From the NCBI RefSeq assembly GCF_000237925.1, contig NW_017386077.1, positions 353,830-417,829 of the forward strand: a stretch of DNA of 64,000 nt. Direction: 5' to 3'. This document shows positions 1 through 10,514 of the stretch, piece after piece (the stretch's first letter is position 1; each line of letters begins with the position of its first letter). The position numbers and the translations under genes are program-made. Origin of the DNA: Schistosoma mansoni (taxonomy: Eukaryota; Platyhelminthes; Trematoda; Strigeidida; Schistosomatidae). The notes under the pieces are model-generated. The model saw only the letters and a program-made list of their open reading frames with translations, ran no database searches and was not told where the DNA came from.

Positions 1-916
1 TCGTATTGAAGATTGTGACTTTGATATTGGTTGACTGTTGTTTTGAGTTCCATATGTTCTTCAATTGTATGAGTGCGGCCCTTGCATCGCCAGTCCTCGC
101 TTTTACGTGCGCAACAGGTCCTTCCTGTACATCGATGATGCTTCCGAGGTAAGTGAAAGATTCCAGAGCTTCTCCATCAAGTGTGATTGGGTTGGCATTA
201 TCCGTGTTGTATTTTAGGACCTTGCTTTTACCTTTGTGTATGTTGAGACCTACTGATGCACTGGCTGCTGCTACACCGTTTGTCTTGACCTTCATTTGTT
301 GGTGTGTATGGGATAGAAAGGCCAGATCATCTGCAAAGTCCAATTCGTCTAGGTGCACGCAAGCTGTCCATTGTATTCTGTACTTTCTTCGAGATATCGA
401 TGTCTTCATAATCCAGTCGACCACCAGAAGAAAGAGAATGAGGAAGAGTAGACAGCCTTGTGTGACTCCGGTCCTTACTTGAAATGTATTTGTCAGCTGT
501 CCTCCATGCACCACTTTGTACTGTAGTCCATCATATGAGATCTTAATAATATTGACAATCTTCTCAGGAACTCCATAGTGTCGGAGAAGTTTCCATAATT
601 ATCTCCTGTCCACACTGTCAAACGCCTTCTCATAGTCAATGAAGTTGATGTATAGTGATGAATTCCAGTCAATTGATTGTTCGACGATGATCCTTAGTGT
701 CGCAATTTGGTCTGTGCACGATCGATCCTTACGGAATCCAGCCTGTCGATCTCGAAGTCGAGCGTCTACTGTGTCTTTCATCCGGTTCAGCAACACTCTG
801 TTGAAAACTTTTCCTGGTACTGATAACAAACTGATGCCTCTGTAGTTCTCACATTTGCTCAGATCTCCTTTCTTTGGTATCTTGATGAGATATCCTTCTT
901 TCCAGTCCGTTGGCAC
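1..916 (-). CDS. RTE LINE reverse transcriptase, partial
   Basis: From 916 downward the minus strand reads an open RT block: IPKKGDLSKCENYRGISLL, then GKVFNRVLLNRM, QAGFRKDRSCTDQI, and YINFIDYEKAFDSVDR, the RT palm motif A. Below base 599 the similarity continues in other frames through the catalytic-region stretch (FADDLAFLSHTH), the thumb (SFTYLGSIID) and KNIWNSKQQSTNIKV at the window edge. This is the polymerase that copies element RNA at the nick. At least one frame break separates the two parts. The 3' end lies outside the window. Confidence 0.8.
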
Positions 917-925
917 TTGTTCCTC

Positions 926-1918
926 TTACCAAATCTCCCTGAATAGAACGTGAAGCATGTTTGCAGTTACTTCAATGTCTGACTTCAGTGTTTCAGCTCG
1001 TATATTGTCAGGTCCTGTTGCTTTCCCATTCTTGATTTGTCCGATGGCCGTCCTGATTTCTCTGACTGTTGGTGAAGTGACACCTATAGGAACGTCTGTG
1101 TGCGCCGCCACCAGGTGGTGATCTAAAGCTATGTCAGCTCCTCTCCTGGCTCTCACACCTTCCATTGTCCTTCGGAATTTTTTATTTATATAAATGTGAT
1201 CTATCGGGTTATCCGTGGTGTGATGCGGTGAGATCCATATAACTTTGTGTATGCGTTTGTGTGAGATTATGGTGCCACCTATAACTAATTTGTTGAATGC
1301 ACATAGGTTTGCAGATCTCTCACCATTCTCGATTCTCTCTCCCAGTCCATGTCGTCCCATGATATCTTCATACCTGGTGTTGTCCATTCCGATTTTGGCG
1401 TTTAGGCCTCCCATCAGAATGGTGAGGTCCTTTCTTGAGCACTTCGCTATGATCAATTGCGGCCTCTCATAGAAATGATCTTTGTTTTCGTCGTTGCTAT
1501 CATTGGTGGGTACATAACACTGGATAACATTCATCGTGATCCCCTCCTTTGTTTTTAAAGGTATTTTGATGATCCTGGATCCGTGAGATTCCCATCCTAT
1601 TAGTGCATTACGTGCTCCTTTGGACAACATCAGAGCAACTGCTTGAATGTGTGGAGCATTTTCCTCTTCTTGACCGGAGTACAGCAGCATATCTCCCGTA
1701 TCTAGCCTTCGCTGTCCAGTTTGGGTGCAATGGGTTTCACTGGTTCCGAGTACTGCCAATTTGTATCTCCTCACTATCGTCGCTATTTGACTGGTCCTCC
1801 CGGTCTCCCACATTGTCCGGACGTCCCATGTACCTATAAAAATTGTTGTTCCGGTTGTTAGAAGAGACATCGTCCTCGTGACTTCCGAAGAACCTCGGCT
1901 TTCATCCTCAGGCGTCAT
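926..1918 (-). CDS. RTE LINE endonuclease domain fused by deletion to the RT start
   Basis: The frame of 330 codons opens with MTPEDESRGSSEV and contains an exonuclease-endonuclease-phosphatase (APE-like) endonuclease. GTWDVRTM lies near residue 29, TSETH near 58, the metal and catalytic block GGLNAKIGMDN near 167, and DHHLVA near 267. This enzyme nicks target DNA to prime reverse transcription. Right after DHHLVA the protein jumps to TDVPIGVTSPTVREI and KNGKATGPDNI, the entry to the RT domain, so the linker seen in the 42.5 kb copy (about 170 codons) is absent. The frame stays open across the junction. The start is the ATG shared with the 42744 copy. Confidence 0.8.
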   Translation of the reverse strand: MTPEDESRGSSEVTRTMSLLTTGTTIFIGTWDVRTMWETGRTSQIATIVRRYKLAVLGTSETHCTQTGQRRLDTGDMLLYSGQEEENAPHIQAVALMLSKGARNALIGWESHGSRIIKIPLKTKEGITMNVIQCYVPTNDSNDENKDHFYERPQLIIAKCSRKDLTILMGGLNAKIGMDNTRYEDIMGRHGLGERIENGERSANLCAFNKLVIGGTIISHKRIHKVIWISPHHTTDNPIDHIYINKKFRRTMEGVRARRGADIALDHHLVAAHTDVPIGVTSPTVREIRTAIGQIKNGKATGPDNIRAETLKSDIEVTANMLHVLFREIW

Positions 1919-2030
1919 AATTCCTCCTTCAACTCCCAGGGCAGTTTAAATGGTTTAATTTCTTTAATCTGGTTGGAGTATTTTTAGAAAGACTTTTTTC
2001 TACGGGATGGAATTGCCGACCCCATGCCCA

Positions 2031-2093
2031 ACCCTCTTCCTTTGCATGGGCTTGAGACCGGCAGTAACTCTAGAAGAGCTACAGGCGAAGTTA
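2031..2093 (-). ncRNA. twister-like ribozyme at the 5' end of the minus-strand RTE copy
   Basis: Minus-strand order of parts: T|AA (2093-2091), P2 strand CTTC, the conserved GCC (2086-2084), a P3 hairpin GTAGCTCT/AGAGTTAC (8 bp with one G-U pair), the P4 strand CCGG (2061-2058), an L4 loop ending CAAGC, AAA, and GAGGGT. This is the twister plan known from schistosomes. P4 is damaged in this copy (CCGG faces CCAT). No upstream strand able to form P1 is visible. The retroelement begins at the predicted cleavage step. Confidence 0.7.
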
Positions 2094-2978
2094 TGTCAAT
2101 AGTACGTCACTAAATATTGAAAATTCCTGTAGTGATCAGCATAATGCTGAGTTTATCATGTTCTTACAAGAAATAGTCTATTTGGAGTCAAATATTAAAA
2201 AAAAGTAATTGTTCAAGAGTAAATTCCATTTTATCTTCCCGAGATAATTTCTGTTCAAATAATCATGGATACTTGATTGGCTATGAAAATTAAAAATTCC
2301 CAACAAACCTAGAATGAAAAGAAAACAATGAAAATATTTGACTATTACTTCTTGACCACAGTATAAATGTTTAGTTAAGTAAAATATTCTACATGGTACT
2401 GAAGTCCAATAATTTAAATATCTACAACATTAAAGTTTAGTAAAATAAATGGTATAAGATTTCCTAGTGTTCACTATGCTATTACTCCTGTACATTTCTC
2501 GTTACCAAATGGTGTACTTTAGTTATCAGTTAAGATTTTCGAAAATTATTTCATCATACCGGTGTCAAACACTGTACAGATTCATCGCGTCTCTCAATCA
2601 CACATTTATAATCTGACTATTATTTACCGAGGTTTCCCATGATTAGTATCATGTGAAGTGAATAAAATTATACATATATGATTTGCGAATATTCACCAGA
2701 TGTTGTTTTCGACTCACTTTGAATGGAACAGATTCTATCAGTTGTCAATGTAGACATCATATTTTTTGTGCAATTCTATGTTTAACACTAACGTAGCAAG
2801 CTTAGGTTAACTTGTTTTCCATGCTAGTGAGTAATTACGTGTTATCCCTTCCACTTTCGAATCGCTCGCTGTTACTAGTACACTATGTAAATCTTTGACT
2901 GCTACTTTCACACTTGTAAACACTAAGTCATCAGTGCTTTGATCGTTAAGTACTTTGATGACTTTGTCGGACAGAATG
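2094..2978. other. AT-rich spacer
   Basis: No frame, splice-framed exon or recognisable repeat was seen between the RTE 5' end and the PLE-linked repeat. Confidence 0.4.
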
Positions 2979-3426
2979 GTTATAGCAATTATCCTACAAC
3001 CAATTTCGATTATGGTTAATTTTGGTTAAGCGCTTTTACTAACGTACTTAACAGATGATGTTTTTCGAATGGTAACAATTCGCATACTTCTTTGTACCGT
3101 CATGATATCACTAGAGCACATGACAGACTCTAGCTAAAGTGTTGGTCGCCTAAATATCGCTCGATGATTCATCCTCCTCTCCATACATGCATGTACTCAA
3201 GTCCTATTATTAGCTTTTGCTTTGCCTTGCTTCACCCTTATACAATTTGACTACAAATTCGCCTATGTAATGGCTCGCATATACTTATTCACCTTTTTGC
3301 GCCGAATTCGTTTGATGTGCTCATAGCTTTGTGGTCTGTGCTATCCGCTAATAAACTGTAGCTGCCGCTTCTCTTTGTCTTCTGATTTCAAACACCGTTG
3401 AGATTTATATCATAACGGTTATCGAG
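2979..3426 (+). repeat. PLE-linked repeat, solo copy
   Basis: About 450 bases closely resemble the reverse complement of 57392-57816, from the shared start tatagcaa.tatcctacaacc to the shared end ataacggttatcgag. At 57.4-57.8 kb the same unit sits directly upstream of a Penelope-like reading frame. A leader or pseudo-LTR of a PLE is therefore the best guess. Here no PLE coding sequence follows it. I found no convincing hammerhead core inside it. Confidence 0.55.
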
Positions 3427-4074
3427 TTAATTGATTAGCGAAGCAAAGCCAAATGGGACAACTACAATTGAAGCAGTATCTGTCTTTTCTTTGTCGATCA
3501 TTTCGATGATTAAATAAGAAGTGTTGAGATTGTCTTTAACACCGTTAAATTGTGAAAATCCACTGAATCAAATAGTTTAATCAAGAGATTAGGTATTTTT
3601 ATTAATAAAAATAATACTATCATTTTGTTATAAACAATTAAGAGAGGATACTCTTTATAACGCTAGCGGTTTCTGGTTATAACAGTCCTTTCACTTTTTA
3701 CACGTATGTGGGACGTTAATTTGTCTTAGACGAATATCTACACTAGATTCCCACCCAGTGTCTATTCTACAGAACTTCAACACAACTCAGATCAAGAACA
3801 CGAGATTAGCCTGACTATAACGTCAATATATTTCCACACCAAAATCCGACACAAAGAACAGTCAATCAATAGCAGTCCATCAATAAGTGTCAATACATAA
3901 TAAGGATAGGGGAATATATATAACACATATAACACCTGTCATCCTATCTGATGTCTGACTCATCAAGACAACCAATCATTGTCATTCTCGCCCACACATC
4001 ACATTTCATCGAGTTTTTTCTAATCTAGTCGCCCCATGATCGTAATATATCAAAATACACCTTACTTTTACGTA
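3427..4074. other. spacer downstream of gene A
   Basis: AT-rich sequence beyond the gene A stop codon. It would include the 3' UTR, but I could not fix a poly(A) site. Confidence 0.3.
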
Positions 4075-7000
4075 TTAAAGTTTATAGCACAATTTTGTCT
4101 GGTCATATATTGTTTCGAAAGACGATTCTAATGTAGATGGTTTTCGAGAATTGTGAATTGTCGGTCCCATAGTTCCATAATGAAAGTTAGATTCAAAATT
4201 TTTGTTTCGTTTATATGATCTTGAAGTGGCAGGAATTTCATCAATATCAACATAACCTTCTTCATTGTTCAATCCAGATTCGAACTAAAACAAAATGCAT
4301 GTCAATAGTTTACTAACTTAAAGTATTGCAGTAACGCGAATGATGCGTCGATTTATGATACTCCTAGTTACTTATAATTGCTACTTTACTGAAATGTGAT
4401 GGTTTCTATTTCGTTTACAATATCTATTCATAAATTATACAGTACATCGTAATTCACTACTTTTTTCTATGAAAGAAGCACGAGACTTATCTAAAGAGAT
4501 CTTGAAAACTCAGACTGGAAAAGTAAATAATCAGACGAGTGTCGTAAAGCTTGATATTCAGATCATTTATTGAATAAAATGCTGAGTAAACCCATCAGTT
4601 AATTCTATGGGAGAATAAAAATATCCAACTTCGTAGTCTTCTGATAAAATAATCTATCTTGTTTATAGATGGCTAATCAATTGTGACCACTGTATGAATA
4701 GGTAGTTTAGTTCATAATCATTAGGGTGTGCTATGCTAACGAGGGAGCTACGTATAAATCCACTTCTTGTTTCAATCTCCGTCTTGTGAATGTGACTGAA
4801 CATGGTAATAAAAGCTTCGTCACTAAGTTATCTAATACTATAGGTCAGTAACATCCATTCGTATGAATGTGAACAGACATGTAATTCAATCTTTAACATA
4901 AATAGATCATATCACACTAAATCATTTTTACAATGAAATATTTATTGGTAAATATCTCTTGTCATCACTATGTTATACTATACCATGTCAGCGGAACAAG
5001 ATACTGAATAATACAGTGACTAACCAAATATTGGAAGAAATTTGTACCACGGACTGAAAAATTGGGAAACAAAGAGTAATAAGAAGCTGTTTCGTTATAG
5101 TTTTAGACTAGTAAGCAGTGTTTAATTGTGACCTTGGGCTAGATGATTCGCATAAGATTTCTGTCTCAGGGTGATCATGGCACAATTTAGCCTTGGGAAC
5201 GACGAAAGTAATCCCCAGTCTTCTGTAGTTTTTAGGTGGATATCAAAGGAAATTAAACAAATCTCCGAGCACTGACCAATCAAAATTTTCAAGTACATTT
5301 TTGTTTTCATAGGTTGTCTATATCAATATAGCCCTTTCACATCACATTGGTTCCGGCTGGAACCACTAATAAAATCAGTAGAATACATAGAACAGTAGAC
5401 GAAAAGTTTAGAGACCCCATAAAATAAGAGATGAATTGACGAAGTCTTTCAAAAGACCAGAAGGTAGACACATTGCTCAAACAGATTTAAATGGGACATT
5501 CACATAGAGGTGAAATGTTTTACCAATTCTGTATGACCAAGTTATAGATCATGAATTTTATTAAAGTCGTCCGATTATATCCAAAACGCTACTAACATAT
5601 TCCAATAAGTTGTTTTACATAACATTCTACACAGACTACTATGTATGTTTTTAATAGATATGTTTAAATTTGTAAATAAAATAAAGAAATGCAAATATAC
5701 TGTCGACTAACTCTGACCGCCACTTTACATCTTAACATAGTTCACACGATGGTGAGTCACTTAAGCCGGTGACCACATTGCAACGTAAACAACACTGAAA
5801 AGAAATTGCCATATATGACATTGACCACTGCTCAGTGATCAATCAATTGCAAAAATTATCATAACCGATTCCATCACATCATGTAAATGTATCATTATTA
5901 CTTAACAATATTCTGGTCATATAGATAACTGATTACATTTGACGAGTGAAAGTGAATTTAAAAAAGGCGTTGGAATCTCAGACGAGTGTATTAAGAAGTA
6001 TGCAAAAAAGTCTTTTGATTGATGGATAAGGTTGTAGGGAGGTCCCCAGTTTTCGTGATATATATATATTGCCTATTTCAAATTATTACAAACATTACAT
6101 TATACATCAAAAATTTACTACTTACACTATGTGTTTGTCTCAGTTGATTGAAACCAATTTGTTGACCTTTATTTGATTTAACTTTGAAACAATCCGTTTG
6201 TTTCAATCCATTCGTCTCAGAATCAGGTGATACAACAATATCTAAACATTCACTAGATGTAAACTAATATTAAAGATTCATATTAACTTAATTAATAAAA
6301 GTTATAAAGTATTACTTTAGAGACAGATTCATCATCTTCAGGTTCGTTTGAAATACCATTTCGATGGATTATTGCTTGGTTAATATGAGAATGATTATTA
6401 GGGAAACTGAGAGAAAAGAATAGGAATCAATTAAATTTGAATGGATATCATTACACAAAAGATGTTAGTTGATTATTTGTTTCCGATGCTTCTAATTTAT
6501 ATGATTTCGAAATAACTTGATTTTCATTTGTAAATGTTGCCTTTTCATTAGAATATTTTGGATGGGTAGCAATATTTGTTGATTCATAACATAAGGTTTG
6601 AACTGATTTGTCAATATATTGGCCTATATGAATTAAAAAATAATTAGATATTAGATTTATTAAAGATATTTCTAGTATCAAATTCTCATACCAATAAAAA
6701 TATATATCATGTAAATTATTATTTATTATTTGAACACATAAGTATTGTTACAAAAGGTCACCGAATACATATGCACCACATAAATCTCATTTGATTTGTG
6801 TGAGGGCTGTGATACTGCCCAGGTGCCCAAACTGAAGAAGGTGGTTTCCTTAGGGGGCCACACCTCGAGCCTTTGACCTAAAGGTCTGATCCACAAGGAA
6901 GTGGAGCATCGTGAAGAGATGCAGTCCCATGGTAGTCGGTGACCAACGATTAATTCATACGCCATTTGTTCCTTCTGGATCCTGGAGCCCATGAACACCA

Positions 7001-9271
7001 TTGGTTTGGAATCAGGGTTTTCCAACTCCCCTAGGTGGATCCTCCATATCCACCAACCCGGTTAAAGCGCCGGACATTCGCTTTTCGTCCTCTCAATTTC
7101 GTAAACAATACCCCCGCCACGAGAAGGCAGTGAGTAGGACTTCCCTGGCAGAGGCTATATACGCGTGGCTATGTGAGAGCATTTCGAGAGGGAGAGCAGA
7201 CTCTCCTCACTCTCGGCCGTACCAGGGCATTTGGGGGCATATCATGTAAATGTATATGGTAATAAGTGTAAACAGGCATAAAACATTAATACCATGGTGT
7301 CGTATCAATTTTTCCCAACTTCCAACTATAGTATACATTTTTAAACTAAATAATAAAAAGTCAAGTATGACACTAGTTATAATATAAACCTTAATCGTTG
7401 CTTAAGAAAATAGTTATGTTCACTCTGATGTTCTTCGACATTTGCTTCCTTAAACTTTGATTTCAAAATTTATTTGCCAGTATGCTTAATAAATCCAAGT
7501 GAGAAATAATTATTTGGACTAAAATATATTCTTTACATTATACTATTCATTCATTAGTTTTGTACACATTTTTTAGCCATATACACATGCACACTGTGTA
7601 AGCACCGTGAAATCTAGCGAAATCTATCCTTTTATCATAAAAGTTATATGATTTAGATTTTTACTAGTAGTACTATTATCAGTAGTATGAATGTTTGTTT
7701 CCTTGATATTTTTTCATAGGAACCGAACCTCAAATTTCATAAATAAATACAAGGGTACAACTTTTGAATGAATTTATTGGAATGATGTTTTACATCAAAC
7801 TTATTAGTCTTGAGTAGAAATGTTTAGAATTAATTTTCTTTTGGCGTTAATATTTGTTTGAAATCATGAACCGATCAATGTCAGTTCACCACTGAAAACC
7901 TGGAAGCACTGGACGATAGTTTAGGCTTAGTGTGCGACTCCTCAACAGTGCGTACTCACGAACCTGCACGCGGGACTCGGTCTCATAGACGCTAAACTTC
8001 TGGGCCACTGAGCCGGGATCCGTTTCGTTCTATTGTGGGACTCTTCAGAGGTGCGCATCTACGATCCCGCCTCGCGAGATTTGAACCCAAGACCTATCAG
8101 TCTCGCACGTGAGCACTTAACCGATAGACCAATGAGCCGGCATCCAACGGCGTTAATGTCTAAATTCAACCAATCCACGAAATCGAGCAACCATTCACCA
8201 ATTGTCTTCAGAGAGTTGATATCTCCTAACAGACTGGCTCCATGAAGTATTTCCTGGAGTTCTAGTGAGAAGCAGTAACCGATGGAGTTCAACCAGGTCT
8301 GTTGGGAGATATCAACTCACTAAATAAAAATTGTTAACTCAATATAAAGTGATATAAACATAAGAAATAATGATGAAATGTTTTATTCACTAATGGATAT
8401 CATATTTTATTATTATGTAATAATTAAGAGTTTAAATCTAACTCCACCTGTTGCCACTCTGGAGGTTACTGCTGGTCCCAAGCCCAGATAAAGGAGCAGG
8501 GTTGGGCAAGGGGTTAGCGTCCCCATCCCGTAGAAAAATAACTCGCTAAAAAAACGCTAACCAGAAAAAGTGTTTCAATCTAATTGTATGCTACATTATT
8601 CAATTGTTGGTCTAAGGTAAATATCAGGTTTTATACCTACATCATTCATAAATAAACTAAATGACTTTAAATCATCTATTGTAGTTAGAACACTATTCAT
8701 TTAAATTATGTTAATTAATAAAATTAAAAAGCAATCTATGTGAATTCCTTATTTTATATGAGATGAAACATAAGAGGATAATTGTGTACAGTATATTATA
8801 ATTGGAAATTTTCATCAATGAATTAATCTTAAAGTCATCATTAAAATAGTATGAAACTTTAAAATATGACGTAAAACTTTTACATTTGTTGAGAATATCT
8901 GCCGTTTGAACTGTACAATTACTACGAGCTGAATGATTTAAACAATGACTACAAGACCTTAAGTCATTTAAATCTAAGTGTAAACAATCAGTCCATCTTG
9001 AAGAGGTTTGTTTTGAACGTTGACAAGACTCTGTACAGTGTTGGTTGAATGTTGTAATTGGATGGTAAGTTTCTGTAACGATTTTTACTGCATATTTATT
9101 CGAAACATCCGATGACGCTGACGTATTTGTTTCAACAAAGAGATTACGCAATTTCGTTTCCATAGCTTCTAAACGTTTATCAAAACTTATTGTTTCTGAA
9201 TTGTAATATAAATTTTTCTGATCCCCAAATATCCTCTGATCAGGCGAATCATGGGGCAGAAAGGAAGAGTA
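4075..9271 (-). CDS. gene A: five-exon 3' part of an unrecognised host gene
   Basis: Five exons are read on the minus strand: 9271-8884, 6623-6455, 6406-6316, 6263-6126 and 4284-4075. Each has an AG acceptor and a GT donor (for example GTAAAAG after 8884, GTAATG after 6455, GTAAG after 6126). The phases fit without a break: 388 nt leaves 1 base, 169 nt (2+165+2), 91 nt (1+90), 138 nt, then 210 nt to the TAA. This gives at least 331 residues. The protein starts in mid-frame at YSSFLPHDSPDQ, has a short charged helix (FDKRLEAMETKLRNLF), a Cys/His-rich patch (LRSCSHCLNHSARSNC), then Ser/Asn-rich, probably disordered sequence ending TKLCYKL. I do not recognise the family. Upstream exons were not found. 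Introns hold repeats at 6715-7245 and 7878-8576. Confidence 0.7.
6715..7245 (-). repeat. retroposon-like repeat with an (AAAT)n-type tail
   Basis: On the minus strand the unit starts near CCCCCAAATGCCC and ends in CAAATAATAAATAAT. Related copies lie at 33540-34010 and, cut short at the 5' side, at 39146-39215, all on the minus strand. Variable 5' truncation together with a short A-rich tail points to retroposition. Small frames of 99 and 82 codons overlap it but look incidental. It lies within a gene A intron. I could not assign it to a named family. Confidence 0.65.
7878..8160 (-). mobile_element. dimeric tRNA-headed SINE with hammerhead motifs
   Basis: On the minus strand two units are fused head to tail. 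The first (8157 down to about 8022) has a tRNA-like head (GCCGGCTCATTGG, then GGGTTCAAATCTC) and a hammerhead core: CTGAAGA (8048-8042), stem II GTCC/GAAC and GAAAC. The second unit follows at once from CCCGGCTCAGTGG (about 8016) and has a worn hammerhead with TTGAGGA and TAAAC in place of the core. It ends in CCAGTGCTTCCAGGTTTTC, the same 3' end as the copies at 10.3 and 10.7 kb. Hammerhead SINEs of this design are known in schistosomes (Sm-alpha). The locus lies in a gene A intron. Confidence 0.75.
8161..8320 (-). repeat. upstream part of the SINE-type repeat, with a 22-bp inverted repeat
   Basis: Arms at 8213-8234 and 8297-8318 (GAGTTGATATCTCC followed by [T/C]AACAGAC) pair with a single mismatch across a 62-base loop. 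The adjoining 8161-8210 segment matches 10536-10600 in reverse complement. The repeat unit is therefore longer than the tRNA-like head alone. Confidence 0.55.
8439..8501 (+). ncRNA. twister-like ribozyme in the solo unit
   Basis: T8439|AA; P2 is CTCC (8442-8445) with GGAG (8493-8496). P4 is CTGG (8472-8475) with CCAG (8484-8487), enclosing L4 TCCCAAGC; ATAAA is at 8488-8492. P4 differs from the 42.6 kb copy (CCGG/CCGG) by a compensating pair change. The GCC and GAGGG consensus positions read ACC and CAGGG here. Confidence 0.65.
8440..8576 (+). mobile_element. 137-base solo RTE 5' end with a twister motif
   Basis: This segment is only the 5' UTR start of the RTE element: T|AA, CTCC, ACC, P3, CTGG-TCCCAAGC-CCAG, ATAAA, GGAG, CAGGG, then a GGGGTTAGCGTCCCC hairpin and AACCAGAAAAAG. 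Coding sequence and the RTE 3' end are absent. AATCTAA at 8435-8441 recurs at 8577-8583 and looks like a target-site duplication that overlaps the element's first AA. LINE copies normally lose their 5' ends, so a 5'-only copy is unusual. It lies in a gene A intron. Confidence 0.65.
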
Positions 9272-9401
9272 CTGAAAACAAATATAATTTAAGGAAAATT
9301 AAAATTATTACTCCCGTAAATCCCTGAAAAAATTGCAAGTACAATCACTTGAGATAAAAATTTTAGGGACTTATAGATTGCCTTGATTGGTTTAAAATTT
9401 C

Positions 9402-9430
9402 ATAAATATATATATATATATATATATATT
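9402..9430. repeat. (AT)n microsatellite
   Basis: Uninterrupted alternating A and T. Confidence 0.9.
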
Positions 9431-10253
9431 CATTTATATTAAACAAAAGTCAGATGACAATCCACTTGAAAACAATCTTGTTTGCTTATGTGTGTTGTTC
9501 TAACATAAAACTAAAAATTAGACTACTTCCGATGTCGTTGGTAGAAGATTTAGAAAACAGTCAGTCTAGTGGTGTATTTCCAGTCAGGAGTTTCGGGATC
9601 ACTAACTCAATGTTCAGCTATGAAACACGACGCTTGACAAGGTTTCATTCCCAATTATTAACCAGGTCATTTTACAAGTGTTTCTTTTGTTTGCCACAGC
9701 TAATTACAAATGAACTTAAATTAGATGTGGATTAGAAACTGGTTTTAATTTACCAAATGTTTTGGAGTAATTATTTTAATGAAACTATATTATGAATAAA
9801 TAAAGTCTAGTTATCATCAATTCGATGTTTTCTTATTGTGAAATCATTAGTGAACGACTTTCTGAACTCAAGGTCAACATACAACCAATAAATGATTCTT
9901 TCTCAAATGAACCACGTTCGACGAAATAAAGTAAATGCAATAATTGTTAGGAAGATCTTTTATTGTGGATAAAAAGAAATTTTAGAAATTCCTTTGTAAT
10001 AATGAAATTTTAGCCTACTTCTTTAAAATTAGTATGGCTCGAAAATTTTATTTTGTTTTCCTACTAAAATACATACTTAAATAGATTTGTATCAAAGAAT
10101 GTCACAAATAAATAAAATTGGTTTCTAGGCCTCAATACCAAGGTTAAACATGATAATTTTAAATAAATTGAGAATTGAGTAGAGAGTTAATAATATTATC
10201 AGAAGGGGTTTTGTGGAGATTTAGTATTTTAATAGTTGAAAGTGTGAGTCAAT
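9431..10253. other. unassigned sequence
   Basis: A 93-codon frame at 9454-9735 has no recognisable motif or splice context. Nothing else can be supported here. Confidence 0.3.
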
Positions 10254-10304
10254 TGAAGCTAGACCACAAGGCAAAACCTGGAAGCACTGGACGGTCGTTT
10301 CGTC
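10225..10304 (-). mobile_element. hammerhead SINE, 3' part, running into the gap
   Basis: The minus strand reads GACGAAACGACCGTCCAGTG, then CTTCCAGG and on into GTGGTCTAGCTTCAATTG. This is the 3' half of the same SINE found in plus orientation at 10515-10790, including the GAAAC of the hammerhead core and a GTC cleavage triplet. The rest lies behind the N run. Confidence 0.7.
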
Positions 10305-10314
10305 AGATCGGAAG
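10305..10314. other. probable sequencing-adapter remnant at a contig edge
   Basis: AGATCGGAAG is identical to the start of the common Illumina adapter. It abuts the N run and replaces the SINE sequence expected after cgtc (cctgctgtgg). Confidence 0.75.
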
Positions 10315-10514
10315 NNNNNNNNNNNNNNNNNNNNNNNNNNNNNNNNNNNNNNNNNNNNNNNNNNNNNNNNNNNNNNNNNNNNNNNNNNNNNNNNNNNNNN
10401 NNNNNNNNNNNNNNNNNNNNNNNNNNNNNNNNNNNNNNNNNNNNNNNNNNNNNNNNNNNNNNNNNNNNNNNNNNNNNNNNNNNNNNNNNNNNNNNNNNNN
10501 NNNNNNNNNNNNNN
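10315..10514. other. assembly gap of 200 N
   Basis: Exactly 200 N, a conventional gap size. The true length is unknown. Confidence 0.98.

Larger units (their letters stand above)
1..2092 (-). mobile_element. RTE-like LINE, internally deleted copy cut by the window edge
   Basis: Read on the minus strand this is a 5' UTR with a twister motif, an endonuclease-reverse transcriptase polyprotein and the start of the C-terminal region, running out of the window at base 1. The order (twister, about 174-base leader, ATG at 1918, EN, RT) matches the plus-strand copy at 42567. Compared with that copy, about 170 codons between EN and RT are missing, so the EN frame runs straight into the RT start. Decay is modest: one long EN frame and one RT frame remain. 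RTE-clade assignment (SR2-like in schistosomes) is from motif order and style, not from a search. Confidence 0.85.

Noticed and set aside
6726-7249. Protein-coding genes on both strands (99 and 82 codons)
   Set aside because: The stretch is a dispersed repeat, and the other copy does not keep the frames.
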